A stretch of 64,000 nt of DNA, taken from NCBI RefSeq assembly GCF_016722965.1, contig NZ_JAEQNB010000001.1, forward strand, positions 1,143,344 through 1,207,343, read 5' to 3'. Under the pieces are notes generated by a model. The model searched no databases. It saw only the letters and a program-made list of their open reading frames with translations, and had not been told where the DNA came from. Below are positions 17,441-25,778 of this stretch, one piece after another. The first letter of the stretch is position 1; each line of letters opens with the position of its first letter. The position numbers and the translations under genes were made by a program. Source of the DNA: Tumebacillus amylolyticus. GTDB lineage: Bacteria > Bacillota > Bacilli > Tumebacillales > Tumebacillaceae.

Positions 17441-18040
17441 GGGGACTTTTTTTGCCCTCTCGTGACAGCGGGGGTCATCGTCGACCCGGAGGCTGTGCCG
17501 CTTTTGCAATCGCTTGGCGTAGACGACAGCAAGAAGATCACCGATAAAAAAATCCCCGGCATGGCCGAGGAGATTCGCAAGATTTGTTTTGGCAAATACA
17601 AAGTCTTGCAGATCAACCCGGCGAAGTACAACGAGTTGTACGGCAAGATGAAGAACTTGAACGTGTTGCTGGCGTGGACTCATGCGGCGGTCATCGAAGA
17701 CTTGCTCGAAAAACAAGACGTGAAGCTCGCCATCGCCGATAAGTTCGGGGATGAGAAGTACATAAACGACAAGCTCAAAACCAGAGGCAAAGGCATCCAC
17801 CTCATCCAAGTCCCTAAAGCCGAACAAAACATCGCGGTCGCCGCTGCCTCCATTCTCGCCCGCGACGCTCTGCTCAAATGGAGCAACGGCGCGAAAAAGA
17901 CCTACGGGCTTACATTACCAAAGGGTGCGTCTTCCCTCGTCATCCAAGCGGGCAAATCGTACGTAAAAGAACACGGCAAGGACGCCCTCGTCAACGTGGC
18001 GAAATTGCATTTCAAAACAACAGAAGACGTCCTTCGATAA
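17428..18040 (+). pseudogene. rnhC: Partial rnhC (copy 3), 3' two-thirds
   Basis: Encodes YESGKGDFFCPLV through DVLR with no frameshift. The first catalytic Asp is replaced by Tyr from the junction sequence, and FFG reads FFC. An in-frame TTG at 17423 could start a 205-residue protein, but without the N-terminal domain and first Asp it should not act as RNase HIII. Protein sequence is close to the intact gene although many codons differ at the third base. Confidence 0.85.
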
Positions 18041-18063
18041 GCAGGAAGTCATAAAATTGAAAG

Positions 18064-18105
18064 GGCAAGCACCGAGGAACATACATTCGGATGCTTGCTC
18101 TTTTT
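18064..18105 (+). terminator. Terminator after rnhC copy 3
   Basis: Stem GCAAGCACCGA / TCGG(A)TGCTTGC followed by TTTTT. The same hairpin recurs base for base after copy 5 at 26070-26112. Confidence 0.85.
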
Positions 18106-18247
18106 GGTATCTCGTCTAGGAGCGATCTCCGGCGCTAAAATTGTACAGGAGTCAACCTCCCGGAAAAAGATCCATAAGGGTAAAGTTGGATTTGATAAAT
18201 GTAAATTGGAATGATTACGACGATCTCTTCTCGCTCAAGTTCATTTT

Positions 18248-18256
18248 TGTTATAAT
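18248..18256 (+). promoter_or_regulatory. Extended -10 promoter element of the first XRE-TPR gene
   Basis: TGTTATAAT is an extended -10 (TGNTATAAT). It rules out the TTG start that overlaps it and supports ATG 18295 as the start. No good -35 is seen. Confidence 0.5.
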
Positions 18257-18294
18257 TGTCAGAAACGCTGAAAATTCTGGAAGGTCCCATTACA

Positions 18295-19626
18295 ATGGCA
18301 ATTGACGACAAGGACAGAGTTGGTGAAAAAGTCAGATCATATAGAGAAGCACGGGGCTGGAGCCAAAAGGAGCTTGCTGAAAAGGCGGAACTGTCACCTT
18401 CAACGATCAGCAAGGTAGAAGGCGACGTTTTTACTCCTACTCCAGATACTATACAACGAATCGCTGACGCCCTTGGTGTCAAGCTAAGTGAACTCATTGA
18501 CATTGGAGCATCGGCAGAATTAGAAGCCGTCGTTCAGATTGAACTTATGAAAATCTTCGTAGAACGCAAGGAATACCAAGACGCTCTTGGAGTTATAGAT
18601 CACCTGAACAAACGAACCGATCTTGCCGAACACCAGCGGATCGATTTGACTTTGGCCCACGCAGATTGCTTGATTCAAACGGGTAAGAACCGTGCTGCTA
18701 TCGACCTGCTTCAAGACTTACGGCAAGTCTTAGAGACGAAGAGAACTGATGAATATATACTTGCAACTGTCCTCAACAAATTGGGAACGGCTTATTTTAC
18801 CGAACTCAGCATTGCAGACGCATACGCGCACTACATCCGTGCTCACCAGATCACAAAGTCGTTTCCCGTTGTTGACGAACTTACGGCGAAGGTCGCGTTC
18901 AATATGGGGCAAGTCTATTCTTGGATGCGTAATCCCGTTGATGCCCAGTTCTTCTTGCAAATCGCAGAAAAATACTTTAGAGATATATCGGATCATAAGA
19001 AGCTCGCTGACACCCTCTTTGCAAACGGGCTGGTCTTTCAAGAGTTGAATCAACTCGATCGTGCAGAACGGTATCTGCGTGAAGCGTTGGCTTTGTATTG
19101 CTCGCAGAACTTCTTGGTTCTTGCACAGCGAGTCAAGTATCAATTGGCCTCTCGTGTGACATCCAAGATGGAGCCAGAGGTGGGTATCCAGGAGTTGAAC
19201 GAATGCGCTAAGATGTTCCAGCAATTCGACGATATGCCTAGATTCATTTATACCCATGCGACAATCGCGGAAATTCACCTTGAAGTAGACAACCTAGAGT
19301 TGGCCGGCGAACACTTGCAAACAGCTTTCGAGGCATTTCCGTCCGAAGACTACGCGACCAGCACGAACAATGCCTATCTGTTCCGTGTGAATGCGAAATG
19401 CTTACTTCGAACCGGAGCATACGAAAAATCACTTGAATATTCATTTAAATCCAGCGGGTTCTATAGTAAAATGGGTGTACAACGAGAAGCGGCAGATTCG
19501 CTGGAGATCGCAGTCCATGCCTATGAACTTCTGGGTGACAAGGACAAAGCACTTGAACTTGGTAAGCAGGTTCGTGACATGTTACGTGATTCTCTCGATA
19601 AGTCGTTTTTCAAAGAGGGGGTATAA
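18295..19626 (+). CDS. RRNPP-type quorum-sensing regulator (XRE HTH plus TPR)
   Basis: A 443-residue protein. Residues about 8-65 form an XRE helix-turn-helix (VGEKVRSYREARGWSQKELA, SPSTISKVEGD). The rest is a run of tetratricopeptide-like helices (for example LATVLNKLGTAYFTELSIADAYAHYIRA and ADTLFANGLVFQELNQLDRAERYLREAL). This is the NprR/PlcR/Rgg-like layout in which an imported peptide binds the TPR domain and switches DNA binding. A short exported peptide gene follows 4 bases after the stop, as in known receptor-propeptide pairs. GGAAGG precedes ATG 18295. Target genes are not known. Confidence 0.82.
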   Translation: MAIDDKDRVGEKVRSYREARGWSQKELAEKAELSPSTISKVEGDVFTPTPDTIQRIADALGVKLSELIDIGASAELEAVVQIELMKIFVERKEYQDALGVIDHLNKRTDLAEHQRIDLTLAHADCLIQTGKNRAAIDLLQDLRQVLETKRTDEYILATVLNKLGTAYFTELSIADAYAHYIRAHQITKSFPVVDELTAKVAFNMGQVYSWMRNPVDAQFFLQIAEKYFRDISDHKKLADTLFANGLVFQELNQLDRAERYLREALALYCSQNFLVLAQRVKYQLASRVTSKMEPEVGIQELNECAKMFQQFDDMPRFIYTHATIAEIHLEVDNLELAGEHLQTAFEAFPSEDYATSTNNAYLFRVNAKCLLRTGAYEKSLEYSFKSSGFYSKMGVQREAADSLEIAVHAYELLGDKDKALELGKQVRDMLRDSLDKSFFKEGV

Positions 19627-19630
19627 GTTC

Positions 19631-19777
19631 ATGAGAAAAGTCTTCTTCGGGTTTAGTCTCGTCGTCGTGCTTGCAACATTGGTTGTAGGCAGCGTAGGAA
19701 ACAGCAACACCAAGGTAGCGACCAATATGGGTCCTGATCCTATGGGCATTCAAGCTATGAATAGCACTACGGTTTAA
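19631..19777 (+). CDS. Putative signalling propeptide of the RRNPP pair
   Basis: A 48-residue peptide with a basic start (MRKVFF), a hydrophobic export segment (about residues 5-21) and a short polar tail ending GPDPMGIQAMNSTTV. Such peptides are exported, trimmed to 5-10 residues and re-imported to bind the TPR receptor. GAGGGGG at the end of the receptor gene serves as ribosome-binding site, so the two are translationally close. Which residues form the mature signal is not known. Confidence 0.72.
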   Translation: MRKVFFGFSLVVVLATLVVGSVGNSNTKVATNMGPDPMGIQAMNSTTV

Positions 19778-19808
19778 CGATTCCTCCAAGACCATAACGT
19801 CTCAGTTT

Positions 19809-19836
19809 ATCCCTAGCATTGGCTAGGGATTTTTTG
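19809..19836 (+). terminator. Terminator after the receptor-propeptide operon
   Basis: Stem ATCCCTAGC / GGCTAGGGAT followed by TTTTT. Confidence 0.85.
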
Positions 19837-19998
19837 TGTGCATCATCATGAATCGCGAATGATTCTGTTACATTGAAGTTCATCATTTATTATTGCGGTG
19901 CCTCCCATTAACATATCGGTATAAGCGGTTAGGCCTTAGATATAAAAGCTGATTGTTTGATTGGAATACCGTTTTACCATGAAGAGGGGGCATCTAGA

Positions 19999-21288
19999 AT
20001 GTCATTGGGTAGCAAGATCAAGGAACTTCGAATCAAGAAGGGTTTGACGCAGAGTGACTTAGGTTCTGGACTTGTAACGCCAAGCATGATCAGCCAGATT
20101 GAATCGGACAAGGCTAACCCGTCTTACAAAGTATTAGAAGCCATTGCCGAACGGTTGGAAGAACCTCTGGAATACTTGCTTGTCGATCTCGAAAGCCAAC
20201 TCGAACATCATACGGCGCACAAGGTCGCAAAGGCCCTCATTTCTTCGGGAGCCTATGATCGCGCTGTCGATCTTCTAACGGTGGTTGTACAGAATCCCGC
20301 ATCGAATCTGAATCTGGTGGACGTAAAGAATGATCTTGGGAAGTGCCTACTTGAACTCAACCGTCACGACGAAGCATGTGGTGTTTTGAATGAAGCTGTT
20401 GAGTTTGCCATTGAGAAGTTGCTATTCCAACGCGCCATAACCGCTCTGAACATCTTGGGGATTTTGGAGCATCGTCGCAAGAAGCACCATAGGGCGATTT
20501 ACTACTGGAGGAAGGGGTACGATCTCTTCCCGCAAATGCCCGCACCTGAGCCGTTTCTACAGGGTGAGTTGCTGAACAATCTTGGGTCGATTCATCACGA
20601 TCTTGGGGAGGCACATGACGCACTCAGCTACTATCAAGAAGCCAAAAGCCTCCTGGCTGATACAGACAACTTGGAGCAGATTGGCAACACCTATCTTGGG
20701 CTTGCTAGCTTCCGTCAGACAAGAGAGTACGACCTTGCTACGGAATATGCCGGTTATGCTGTCGCGCTTTTCGAATCTGTCAGGAACATGAAGCTGGCGA
20801 TTGAAGTCAAAAGAAACTTTGCCACGATGAACCAAAATGTGCAGGCACATGTAAAGGTACTGGAAAGCCTTGAAGAATGCCTAGAGCAATGCAAGACTTT
20901 ACGTTTCAAGGATGAAGCAGCGACGATCTACGGCGATATTGCGTTGCTCCACATCCAACGAAGCCAACCGCATTTGAGCCTGAAAGCGGTCGAGGAAGGT
21001 CTTGAGGTTTCTACCGTTGGATCAGCCACAGCTGCAAGGCTGTTCAAGATCAAGGGATTGGCACTTGCTAACTTGGATATGCACGTTGAAGCAATTCGTG
21101 CGTTTGAAAATGCGGTAGCGCTTTTCAAAAGTCACAACATGAACGCTGAATTGACGGAGTGCTATTCGTTGTTAGCGGAAGTACACCAAAAGGCAGGGGA
21201 CGTGAAGACTGCCTACGATTGCTTGTACAGGATGCGGCAGGTCTTACAAGAGAGCCTAAAAGATCGTGGATTTGTCATCACAGCGTGA
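19999..21288 (+). CDS. Second XRE-TPR regulator
   Basis: A 429-residue protein with an N-terminal XRE helix-turn-helix (LGSKIKELRIKKGLTQSDLG and TPSMISQIESDKANPS, residues about 3-55) and TPR-like helices throughout (for example GELLNNLGSIHHDLGEAHDALSYYQ cut into its helical pairs). Same architecture as the regulator at 18295 but clearly diverged. AGAGGGGG stands upstream of ATG 19999. No exported peptide follows it directly; a minus-strand Spo0E-like gene overlaps its 3' end. It may respond to the same peptide, to another one, or to a protein partner. Confidence 0.78.
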   Translation: MSLGSKIKELRIKKGLTQSDLGSGLVTPSMISQIESDKANPSYKVLEAIAERLEEPLEYLLVDLESQLEHHTAHKVAKALISSGAYDRAVDLLTVVVQNPASNLNLVDVKNDLGKCLLELNRHDEACGVLNEAVEFAIEKLLFQRAITALNILGILEHRRKKHHRAIYYWRKGYDLFPQMPAPEPFLQGELLNNLGSIHHDLGEAHDALSYYQEAKSLLADTDNLEQIGNTYLGLASFRQTREYDLATEYAGYAVALFESVRNMKLAIEVKRNFATMNQNVQAHVKVLESLEECLEQCKTLRFKDEAATIYGDIALLHIQRSQPHLSLKAVEEGLEVSTVGSATAARLFKIKGLALANLDMHVEAIRAFENAVALFKSHNMNAELTECYSLLAEVHQKAGDVKTAYDCLYRMRQVLQESLKDRGFVITA

Positions 21289-21462
21289 CAGCGAATTGTT
21301 CCTGGCTCTGGGCTGTTTCTGGAACGCTAATAAGTAAAGATCGAGTTGTTGACTTAGGGCGATTACGGATTCATCTCCGAGATCGCCCGTTTTTTCATAC
21401 GCCAATACCATTTGTTTTCGTAATCGATTGATCGTGGTTTCGATGTTTGTAAATTCCTCCAC
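21256..21462 (-). CDS. Spo0E-like aspartyl-phosphate phosphatase
   Basis: A 68-residue protein predicted to be a helical hairpin. The motif SQQLDLYLLAF contains the SxxLD signature of Spo0E/YisI/YnzD phosphatases, which remove phosphate from Spo0A and delay sporulation. The upstream helix IETTINRLRKQMVLAY also fits. GTG 21462 was chosen because GAGGTG lies 6 bases before it; a TTG at 21492 has no site. Its last 33 bases overlap the end of the second regulator gene tail to tail. Placement beside quorum-sensing genes suggests control of sporulation. Confidence 0.7.
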   Translation of the reverse strand: MEEFTNIETTINRLRKQMVLAYEKTGDLGDESVIALSQQLDLYLLAFQKQPRARNNSLSRCDDKSTIF

Positions 21463-21493
21463 ACAGTACACCTCGTCGCCATAGATGCTCAAA

Positions 21494-21530
21494 AAAGGAG
21501 GTAGCAGTCAGAAATACCTGCTACCTCAAT
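21494..21530 (-). terminator. Minus-strand terminator upstream of the Spo0E-like gene
   Basis: Ten-bp perfect stem GAGGTAGCAG / CTGCTACCTC with CCTTTTTT on the minus strand. It ends a transcript coming from the small ORF at 21521-21682. Confidence 0.75.
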
Positions 21531-21682
21531 GAATGCCATTGGCTATTTTCATTCATCGCTTCCGCATCGAGCTTGGCTAGAACTTGTGCATTAGACAATG
21601 ACATTTGGGAGGTCATCCAAAATGAGCATAATTCGCAACAACGTGCGTCTTCGCTCCTCTGAATGAGTTGAAGGACATCCAA
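21521..21682 (-). CDS. Small hypothetical protein
   Basis: A 53-residue ORF starting at TTG with GGGAG 6 bases upstream and ending inside a strong terminator stem. The sequence has a CCELC segment and no recognised domain. The terminator and ribosome-binding site argue for a real gene; the short length and TTG start leave doubt. Confidence 0.4.
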   Translation of the reverse strand: MDVLQLIQRSEDARCCELCSFWMTSQMSLSNAQVLAKLDAEAMNENSQWHSLR

Positions 21683-22062
21683 TTTTCGCTCCCTACCCCG
21701 TTTCCCCAAGTAGAAGCTCCGGTAGCTGGATGCCCTTACAAGGGGATATTAGCAAGGATTAGACACAGTAACAACGGTTTAATTATATGGGTGGTAAATC
21801 ATGTTCCGTTCACGTATCTGAGAATGATTAGCAAGCAAGGGCCCTGATTAATAAAGGTGTTGTGTATTAGTGAGACCAAACATATCAGGCGAAATCTAAT
21901 AGAAGACCAAATGAACAAAGAAGACGAAAAATGTGATTCCCTGTGGGTCTCAATTTTTTGTTATATGATTTTTAAAATAATATTCGTCTGCGCTTCTTGT
22001 GGCCAGAGTCGGGAAGGAACCTCGCAATGGCAGTCGAACCTTTCTGCAAAGGAGTGTGAATT
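21683..22062. other. No convincing gene in this stretch
   Basis: About 380 bases, A+T-rich in the second half. Short ORFs exist but none has a good ribosome-binding site or recognisable product. It may hold promoters for the flanking small genes. Confidence 0.5.
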
Positions 22063-22263
22063 ATGGTATTGCGGCGGATTGTGGCCATTTGCGCGATTGT
22101 GGTATTAATCGGGTTCTTTATTGCATTCCTCATGGAGATTTTTAAATTAAAGAATGACCCGTTTCGAAAGTGTGTAGAAAAGACTGGGTATGTTAGATCA
22201 CAGTGTGAGCAGATTTATAAGTGGAATTTGAATAATCCCGATAATAGAATACCGATACCATAG
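22063..22263 (+). CDS. Small single-helix membrane protein
   Basis: A 66-residue protein with one N-terminal membrane helix (IVAICAIVVLIGFFIAFLM) and a short polar tail with two Cys residues (FRKCVEKTGY, SQCEQIYKW). AAAGGAG precedes the ATG. No family is recognised. Together with the next gene it is a small cargo operon in module C; toxin-antitoxin or immunity functions are possible but unsupported. Confidence 0.55.
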   Translation: MVLRRIVAICAIVVLIGFFIAFLMEIFKLKNDPFRKCVEKTGYVRSQCEQIYKWNLNNPDNRIPIP

Positions 22264-22314
22264 GGAAAGTAGCACACTGTATTACTCAGATCATTAAGAA
22301 GAGGAGACGTCCTG

Positions 22315-22683
22315 ATGAATTTTACAGAAATTACAAAAATGGAAGCAATACAGAAACTGAGCTGGTACAAAGAAACTAGTGAGGAAATATTCAAGTTGCT
22401 AGATCAGTTCAGAAAAGCTACTGGTAATGAACAACAAGTGATTAAAGGAAGTATCGAAGAAAGGTATTCCTCTGTAAAACTGGAAGTAAAAGAGTACTAT
22501 AACTTGTTATCTAAAGCATCGACTGTTAAGAACTATATCGCCGAGGCCTTGTTCTGGCCCGCAATTCAGGACATCTATGTCCACATATCCAGTGTGGCTA
22601 AAAATAGAGTGGGCAGTGATAAGTTCGTGTCGGCTGTTTATGACATAGGAAGTTATGCCGGATACTGGTTGGGGGTTCTCTAA
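22315..22683 (+). CDS. Hypothetical helical protein
   Basis: A 122-residue, highly charged alpha-helical protein with a possible short coiled-coil between residues 15 and 65. AGAGGAG precedes the ATG. The C-terminal part (FVSAVYDIGSYAGYWLGVL) is mildly hydrophobic. Not recognised. It follows the small membrane-protein gene by 51 bases and probably shares its transcript. Confidence 0.55.
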   Translation: MNFTEITKMEAIQKLSWYKETSEEIFKLLDQFRKATGNEQQVIKGSIEERYSSVKLEVKEYYNLLSKASTVKNYIAEALFWPAIQDIYVHISSVAKNRVGSDKFVSAVYDIGSYAGYWLGVL

Positions 22684-22812
22684 AATACAAAAAGTAAGTG
22701 AAAATGCAGAGAAGTGCCCAGAATTTTAACATGTTTTTGTGTTCCTCTAAATCGATGCAATCAGAATTGGAATTTACAAGCACCATCATCGGCAAGGCGG
22801 ATGACGGTAAAT

Positions 22813-22839
22813 GGGTACTGTTTGTATGAATCTGCAAAG
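22813..22839 (+). repeat. Module junction motif, copy 3
   Basis: GGGTACTGTTTGTATGAATC followed by TGCAAAGGGGGAC of partial rnhC copy 4. Confidence 0.65.
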
Positions 22840-23438
22840 GGGGACTTTTTGGGTCCCTTGGTAACAGCGGGAGTCATCGTCGACCCCGAATCTGTGCCTC
22901 TGTTGCAATCCCTCGGCGTGGACGACAGCAAGAGATCACCGACAAAAAAATCCCCGGCATGGCCGAGGAGATTCGCAAGATTTGTTTCGGGAAGTACAAA
23001 GTCTTGCAGATCAACCCGGCGAAGTACAACGAGTTGTACGGCAAGATGAAGAACTTGAACGTGTTGCTGGCGTGGACGCATGCCGCCGTCATCGAGGACC
23101 TGCTCGAAAAACAAGACGTCAAACTCGCCATCGCGGATAAGTTCGGTGACGAGAAATACATAAACGACAAGCTCAAAACCAAGGGCAAGGGCATCCACCT
23201 GATCCAAGTCCCGAAGGCGGAGCAAAACATCGCCGTTGCCGCTGCCTCCATCCTCGCGCGCGATGCCCTGCTCAAATGGAGCAACGGCGCGAAAAAGCAG
23301 TATGGTCTCATCCTGCCCAAAGGGGCTTCCTCCTTGGGCATCCAAGCAGGCAAATCCTATGTCCAAGAACACGGCAAAGACGCGCTTTCAAACGTAGCAA
23401 AATTGCATTTCAAGACGACGGAAGAAGTCTTAAAGTAA
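22827..23438 (+). pseudogene. rnhC: Partial rnhC (copy 4), frameshifted
   Basis: Starts as YESAKGDFLGPLV. One base is missing in the lysine codons of VDDSKKIT (near 22931), so the frame shifts; the downstream part is open again from about 22959 to DALSNVAKLHFKTTEEVLK. The protein part downstream is close to the intact gene, with several conservative changes. Clearly non-functional. Confidence 0.9.
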
Positions 23439-23465
23439 GAACAAGATCATCGTGCAATCGAGAAA

Positions 23466-23505
23466 AGGCAAGCGTTTCGCGGAGAATCCGTAGACGCTTG
23501 CCTTT
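23466..23505 (+). terminator. Terminator after rnhC copy 4
   Basis: Stem GGCAAGCG...CGCTTGCC with an inner GCGGA/TCCGT pairing and TTTT tail. Confidence 0.85.
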
Positions 23506-23730
23506 TCATATCCATTCATGAATCTATGGACTAGGTGTGGTCGATATCACTCATCGCCATTTCTGGTGAGTACCTACGAAGATGATTTTTGTTACAGTAA
23601 TTATTATGTTTTGATTCTTATAAAATAAATGATATAGTTATCAGTATGTTGTTACTATATTTGAAAGGGTGATTGTGGATATACTCGTAAGTCATTAAAT
23701 ATTTGCAGTCAAGAATAGGAGTGGAGTATA

Positions 23731-25695
23731 TTGTCAATTTATAAGAGACAGCATCGCACCTTGCTCGGGATTGTAGCTCTGGTGTTCATGTTGATGGTGA
23801 ACATGGTCTTGCTGCCTGCTGGAGTCGCCTCGGCTGCAGAAGTGCAAAAAAATGTCGTCACGAAAGTTGTGGCCGGGGACTCATTCGGTGCAGTCATCAA
23901 ATCGGATGGTACTGTTTGGACATGGGGTCTAAATTACTTTGGGAATTTGGGAGATGGAACGACAAGGAACCATAACACCCCTGTGCAAGTTTCAGGTTTG
24001 ACCGATGTGTCAGCGGTTGCGAGTGGAAATGGTTATACACTCGCGTTGAAATCAGATGGAACTGTTTGGACATGGGGGTGGAATACATATGGTCAACTGG
24101 GGGATGGTACCACCGAAACTCGGTTGACTCCGGTGAAAGTCCTCAGATTGAAGGATGTTGTCGCGATTTCAAGTGGGTGGGATACTTCATTTGCACTTAA
24201 GTCAGACGGAACTGTCTGGGCATGGGGAAGTAACAACTACGGTCAGTTGGGGATTGGAACACAATCGAACCTTGCGAATCCTGTTCCAGTCCAAGTCGTA
24301 GGTTTGGATCATGTCACTTCTATTGACAGCGGATTTAACTTTTCGCTGGCAGTCAAATCAGATGGAACCGTTTGGGCTTGGGGATCCAACTCCATTGGTC
24401 AACTGGGGGATGGTACGAAAACAGATCGTAACGCTCCCGTGCAAGTTGCGGAATTGACAAATGTTATTTCAGTTTCTGCTGGAGCCGCACATTCGTTAGC
24501 CCTCAAGTCTGATCGAACCGTCTGGGCATGGGGAGGCAGTGAAAGTGATCAGGGAGAGTACGGATCTACTTCGGTGCAAGTTCAAGGATTAGAAGGTGTA
24601 ACTGCTATAGAGGCGGGTTTAGGGAGGTTCATGTGTATCAAGTCGGATGGAACCGTCTGGAAGTGGGGGTCTCCTGATCAGGGGCATGGGTATAATTGGA
24701 TCCCTACCCGCGCATATGAAGCACCTGTTGACACAACAGCTTTCTCTGCATCAGAATACTCCATGTTTTTACGATCAAACGGAACCCTGTGGATTGATGG
24801 GTATGGCTACCTAGGTGAAAGCTCTTACGACTCACGTCTAATGCCATATTTTGATTCGATTGATTTTTCCGCAACGGCTTCGAGTTCAACAACGGTCGAT
24901 TTGACGTATGATACCAACGTCCAAGTTACGAAATTTGTTGTGAAGAGAGGAACAGAGGTAATTTCTTGTCCCCAAGTGGGAGCAAACCTATGGTGTCAAG
25001 ATGAGGGTCTGACGCCGGGAACGCCTTACACGTATACGGTGGAGGCTTATACGAATGACAACTTTTTGATCGACAGCCAAAAACGGACAGTGACGCCGGG
25101 CGGAATTCAGGTTCCGAAACTGACGATGGAAGCAGATCATCCCAGCGTTTCCGCTGGAAGTTCCTTCACGACGGGTGTGAAGATCGAACTCGCCAAAGAC
25201 ATTTTTGCCGAAGATGTCACGATCACCTACGACCCGACGCTGTTTTCGTTTGATGGAGCCGAAACGGCCGGCGCAGGTCTGAAGATCTACCAACAGAGCG
25301 AAACATGGCCCGGAATGATTCGCTTCGTCGTCGCCAGCCAGGGAGCACAGTATGGACTCCAAGATACGGCATCCCTGTTGAATTTGACTTGGAAAGCGAA
25401 GACTACAGCGGGTAAAGGCACTTTCGCAATCTCGCAGGCGCTGGTTGCAAATTCAAAGGGCGAAGAGATTGTGCCCACGACTGGAAGTATTGAAATCAAC
25501 GTGCTTGCAGGGGGGACTGACGTAAATCTTGACGGACGAACCAGCCTCGGAGACTTGGCGATCGCAAGCTATCAGTTCGGCATGGAGAAATCGAGTTGGC
25601 TTTACCCGAAAGCAGACGTTGATCAAAATGAAGAGATCAACGATGTTGACTTGAGCGCGATTGTAGATGCCATTTTTGCAAGTGCGAACAAGTAG
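23731..25695 (+). CDS. Secreted RCC1-repeat protein with cohesin-like and dockerin-like domains
   Basis: A 654-residue exported protein. Residues 1-36 are a signal peptide ending near VASAAEV. Residues about 45-365 hold six to seven RCC1-type beta-propeller repeats (recurring SDGTVWTWG and YGQLGDGT). A fibronectin-like segment (about 370-450) follows, then a cohesin-like domain (SAGSSFTTGVKIELAKD, ITYDPTLFSFDGAE; about 465-595) and a C-terminal dockerin-like pair of calcium loops (DVNLDGRTSLGDLAIA and DVDQNEEINDVDLSAI). TTG start with AGGAGTGG upstream. Carrying both a cohesin and a dockerin would allow self-assembly or docking at the cell surface, but partners are unknown. It is the sole cargo of module D. 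Confidence 0.82.
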   Translation: MSIYKRQHRTLLGIVALVFMLMVNMVLLPAGVASAAEVQKNVVTKVVAGDSFGAVIKSDGTVWTWGLNYFGNLGDGTTRNHNTPVQVSGLTDVSAVASGNGYTLALKSDGTVWTWGWNTYGQLGDGTTETRLTPVKVLRLKDVVAISSGWDTSFALKSDGTVWAWGSNNYGQLGIGTQSNLANPVPVQVVGLDHVTSIDSGFNFSLAVKSDGTVWAWGSNSIGQLGDGTKTDRNAPVQVAELTNVISVSAGAAHSLALKSDRTVWAWGGSESDQGEYGSTSVQVQGLEGVTAIEAGLGRFMCIKSDGTVWKWGSPDQGHGYNWIPTRAYEAPVDTTAFSASEYSMFLRSNGTLWIDGYGYLGESSYDSRLMPYFDSIDFSATASSSTTVDLTYDTNVQVTKFVVKRGTEVISCPQVGANLWCQDEGLTPGTPYTYTVEAYTNDNFLIDSQKRTVTPGGIQVPKLTMEADHPSVSAGSSFTTGVKIELAKDIFAEDVTITYDPTLFSFDGAETAGAGLKIYQQSETWPGMIRFVVASQGAQYGLQDTASLLNLTWKAKTTAGKGTFAISQALVANSKGEEIVPTTGSIEINVLAGGTDVNLDGRTSLGDLAIASYQFGMEKSSWLYPKADVDQNEEINDVDLSAIVDAIFASANK

Positions 25696-25703
25696 TGTTA
25701 AAA

Positions 25704-25733
25704 GGTGCATCTTTTACAAGATACACCATTTTT
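25704..25733 (+). terminator. Terminator after the RCC1-repeat gene
   Basis: Stem GGTG.ATCTT / AAGAT.CACC, one mismatch, then ATTTTT. Confidence 0.7.
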
Positions 25734-25750
25734 AAAGTGTGGATCAGTTG

Positions 25751-25778
25751 CCGGTACATTTAGTATGAATCGGGAAAA
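25751..25778 (+). repeat. Module junction motif, copy 4
   Basis: GGTACATTTAGTATGAATC followed by GGGAAAAGGGGAC of rnhC copy 5; differs from copies 2 and 3 at a few bases. Confidence 0.6.

Larger units (their letters stand above)
17428..22826. mobile_element. Module C: rnhC 3' fragment plus quorum-sensing and small-protein cargo
   Basis: The largest module (about 5.4 kb). Between rnhC copies 3 and 4 it carries two XRE-TPR regulators, a propeptide, a Spo0E-like gene and several small ORFs. Confidence 0.55.
22827..25764. mobile_element. Module D: rnhC 3' fragment plus RCC1-cohesin-dockerin gene
   Basis: Bounded by partial rnhC copies 4 and 5. Carries one large secreted-protein gene with its own terminator. 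Confidence 0.55.

Noticed and set aside
17423-18040. Copy 3 as a second functional RNase HIII
   Set aside because: It lacks the N-terminal domain and the first catalytic Asp is Tyr, so the active site cannot form as in the family.
18256-18294. TTG start of the first XRE-TPR regulator
   Set aside because: The TTG overlaps an extended -10 promoter element, so it would lie upstream of the transcription start; ATG 18295 has a ribosome-binding site.
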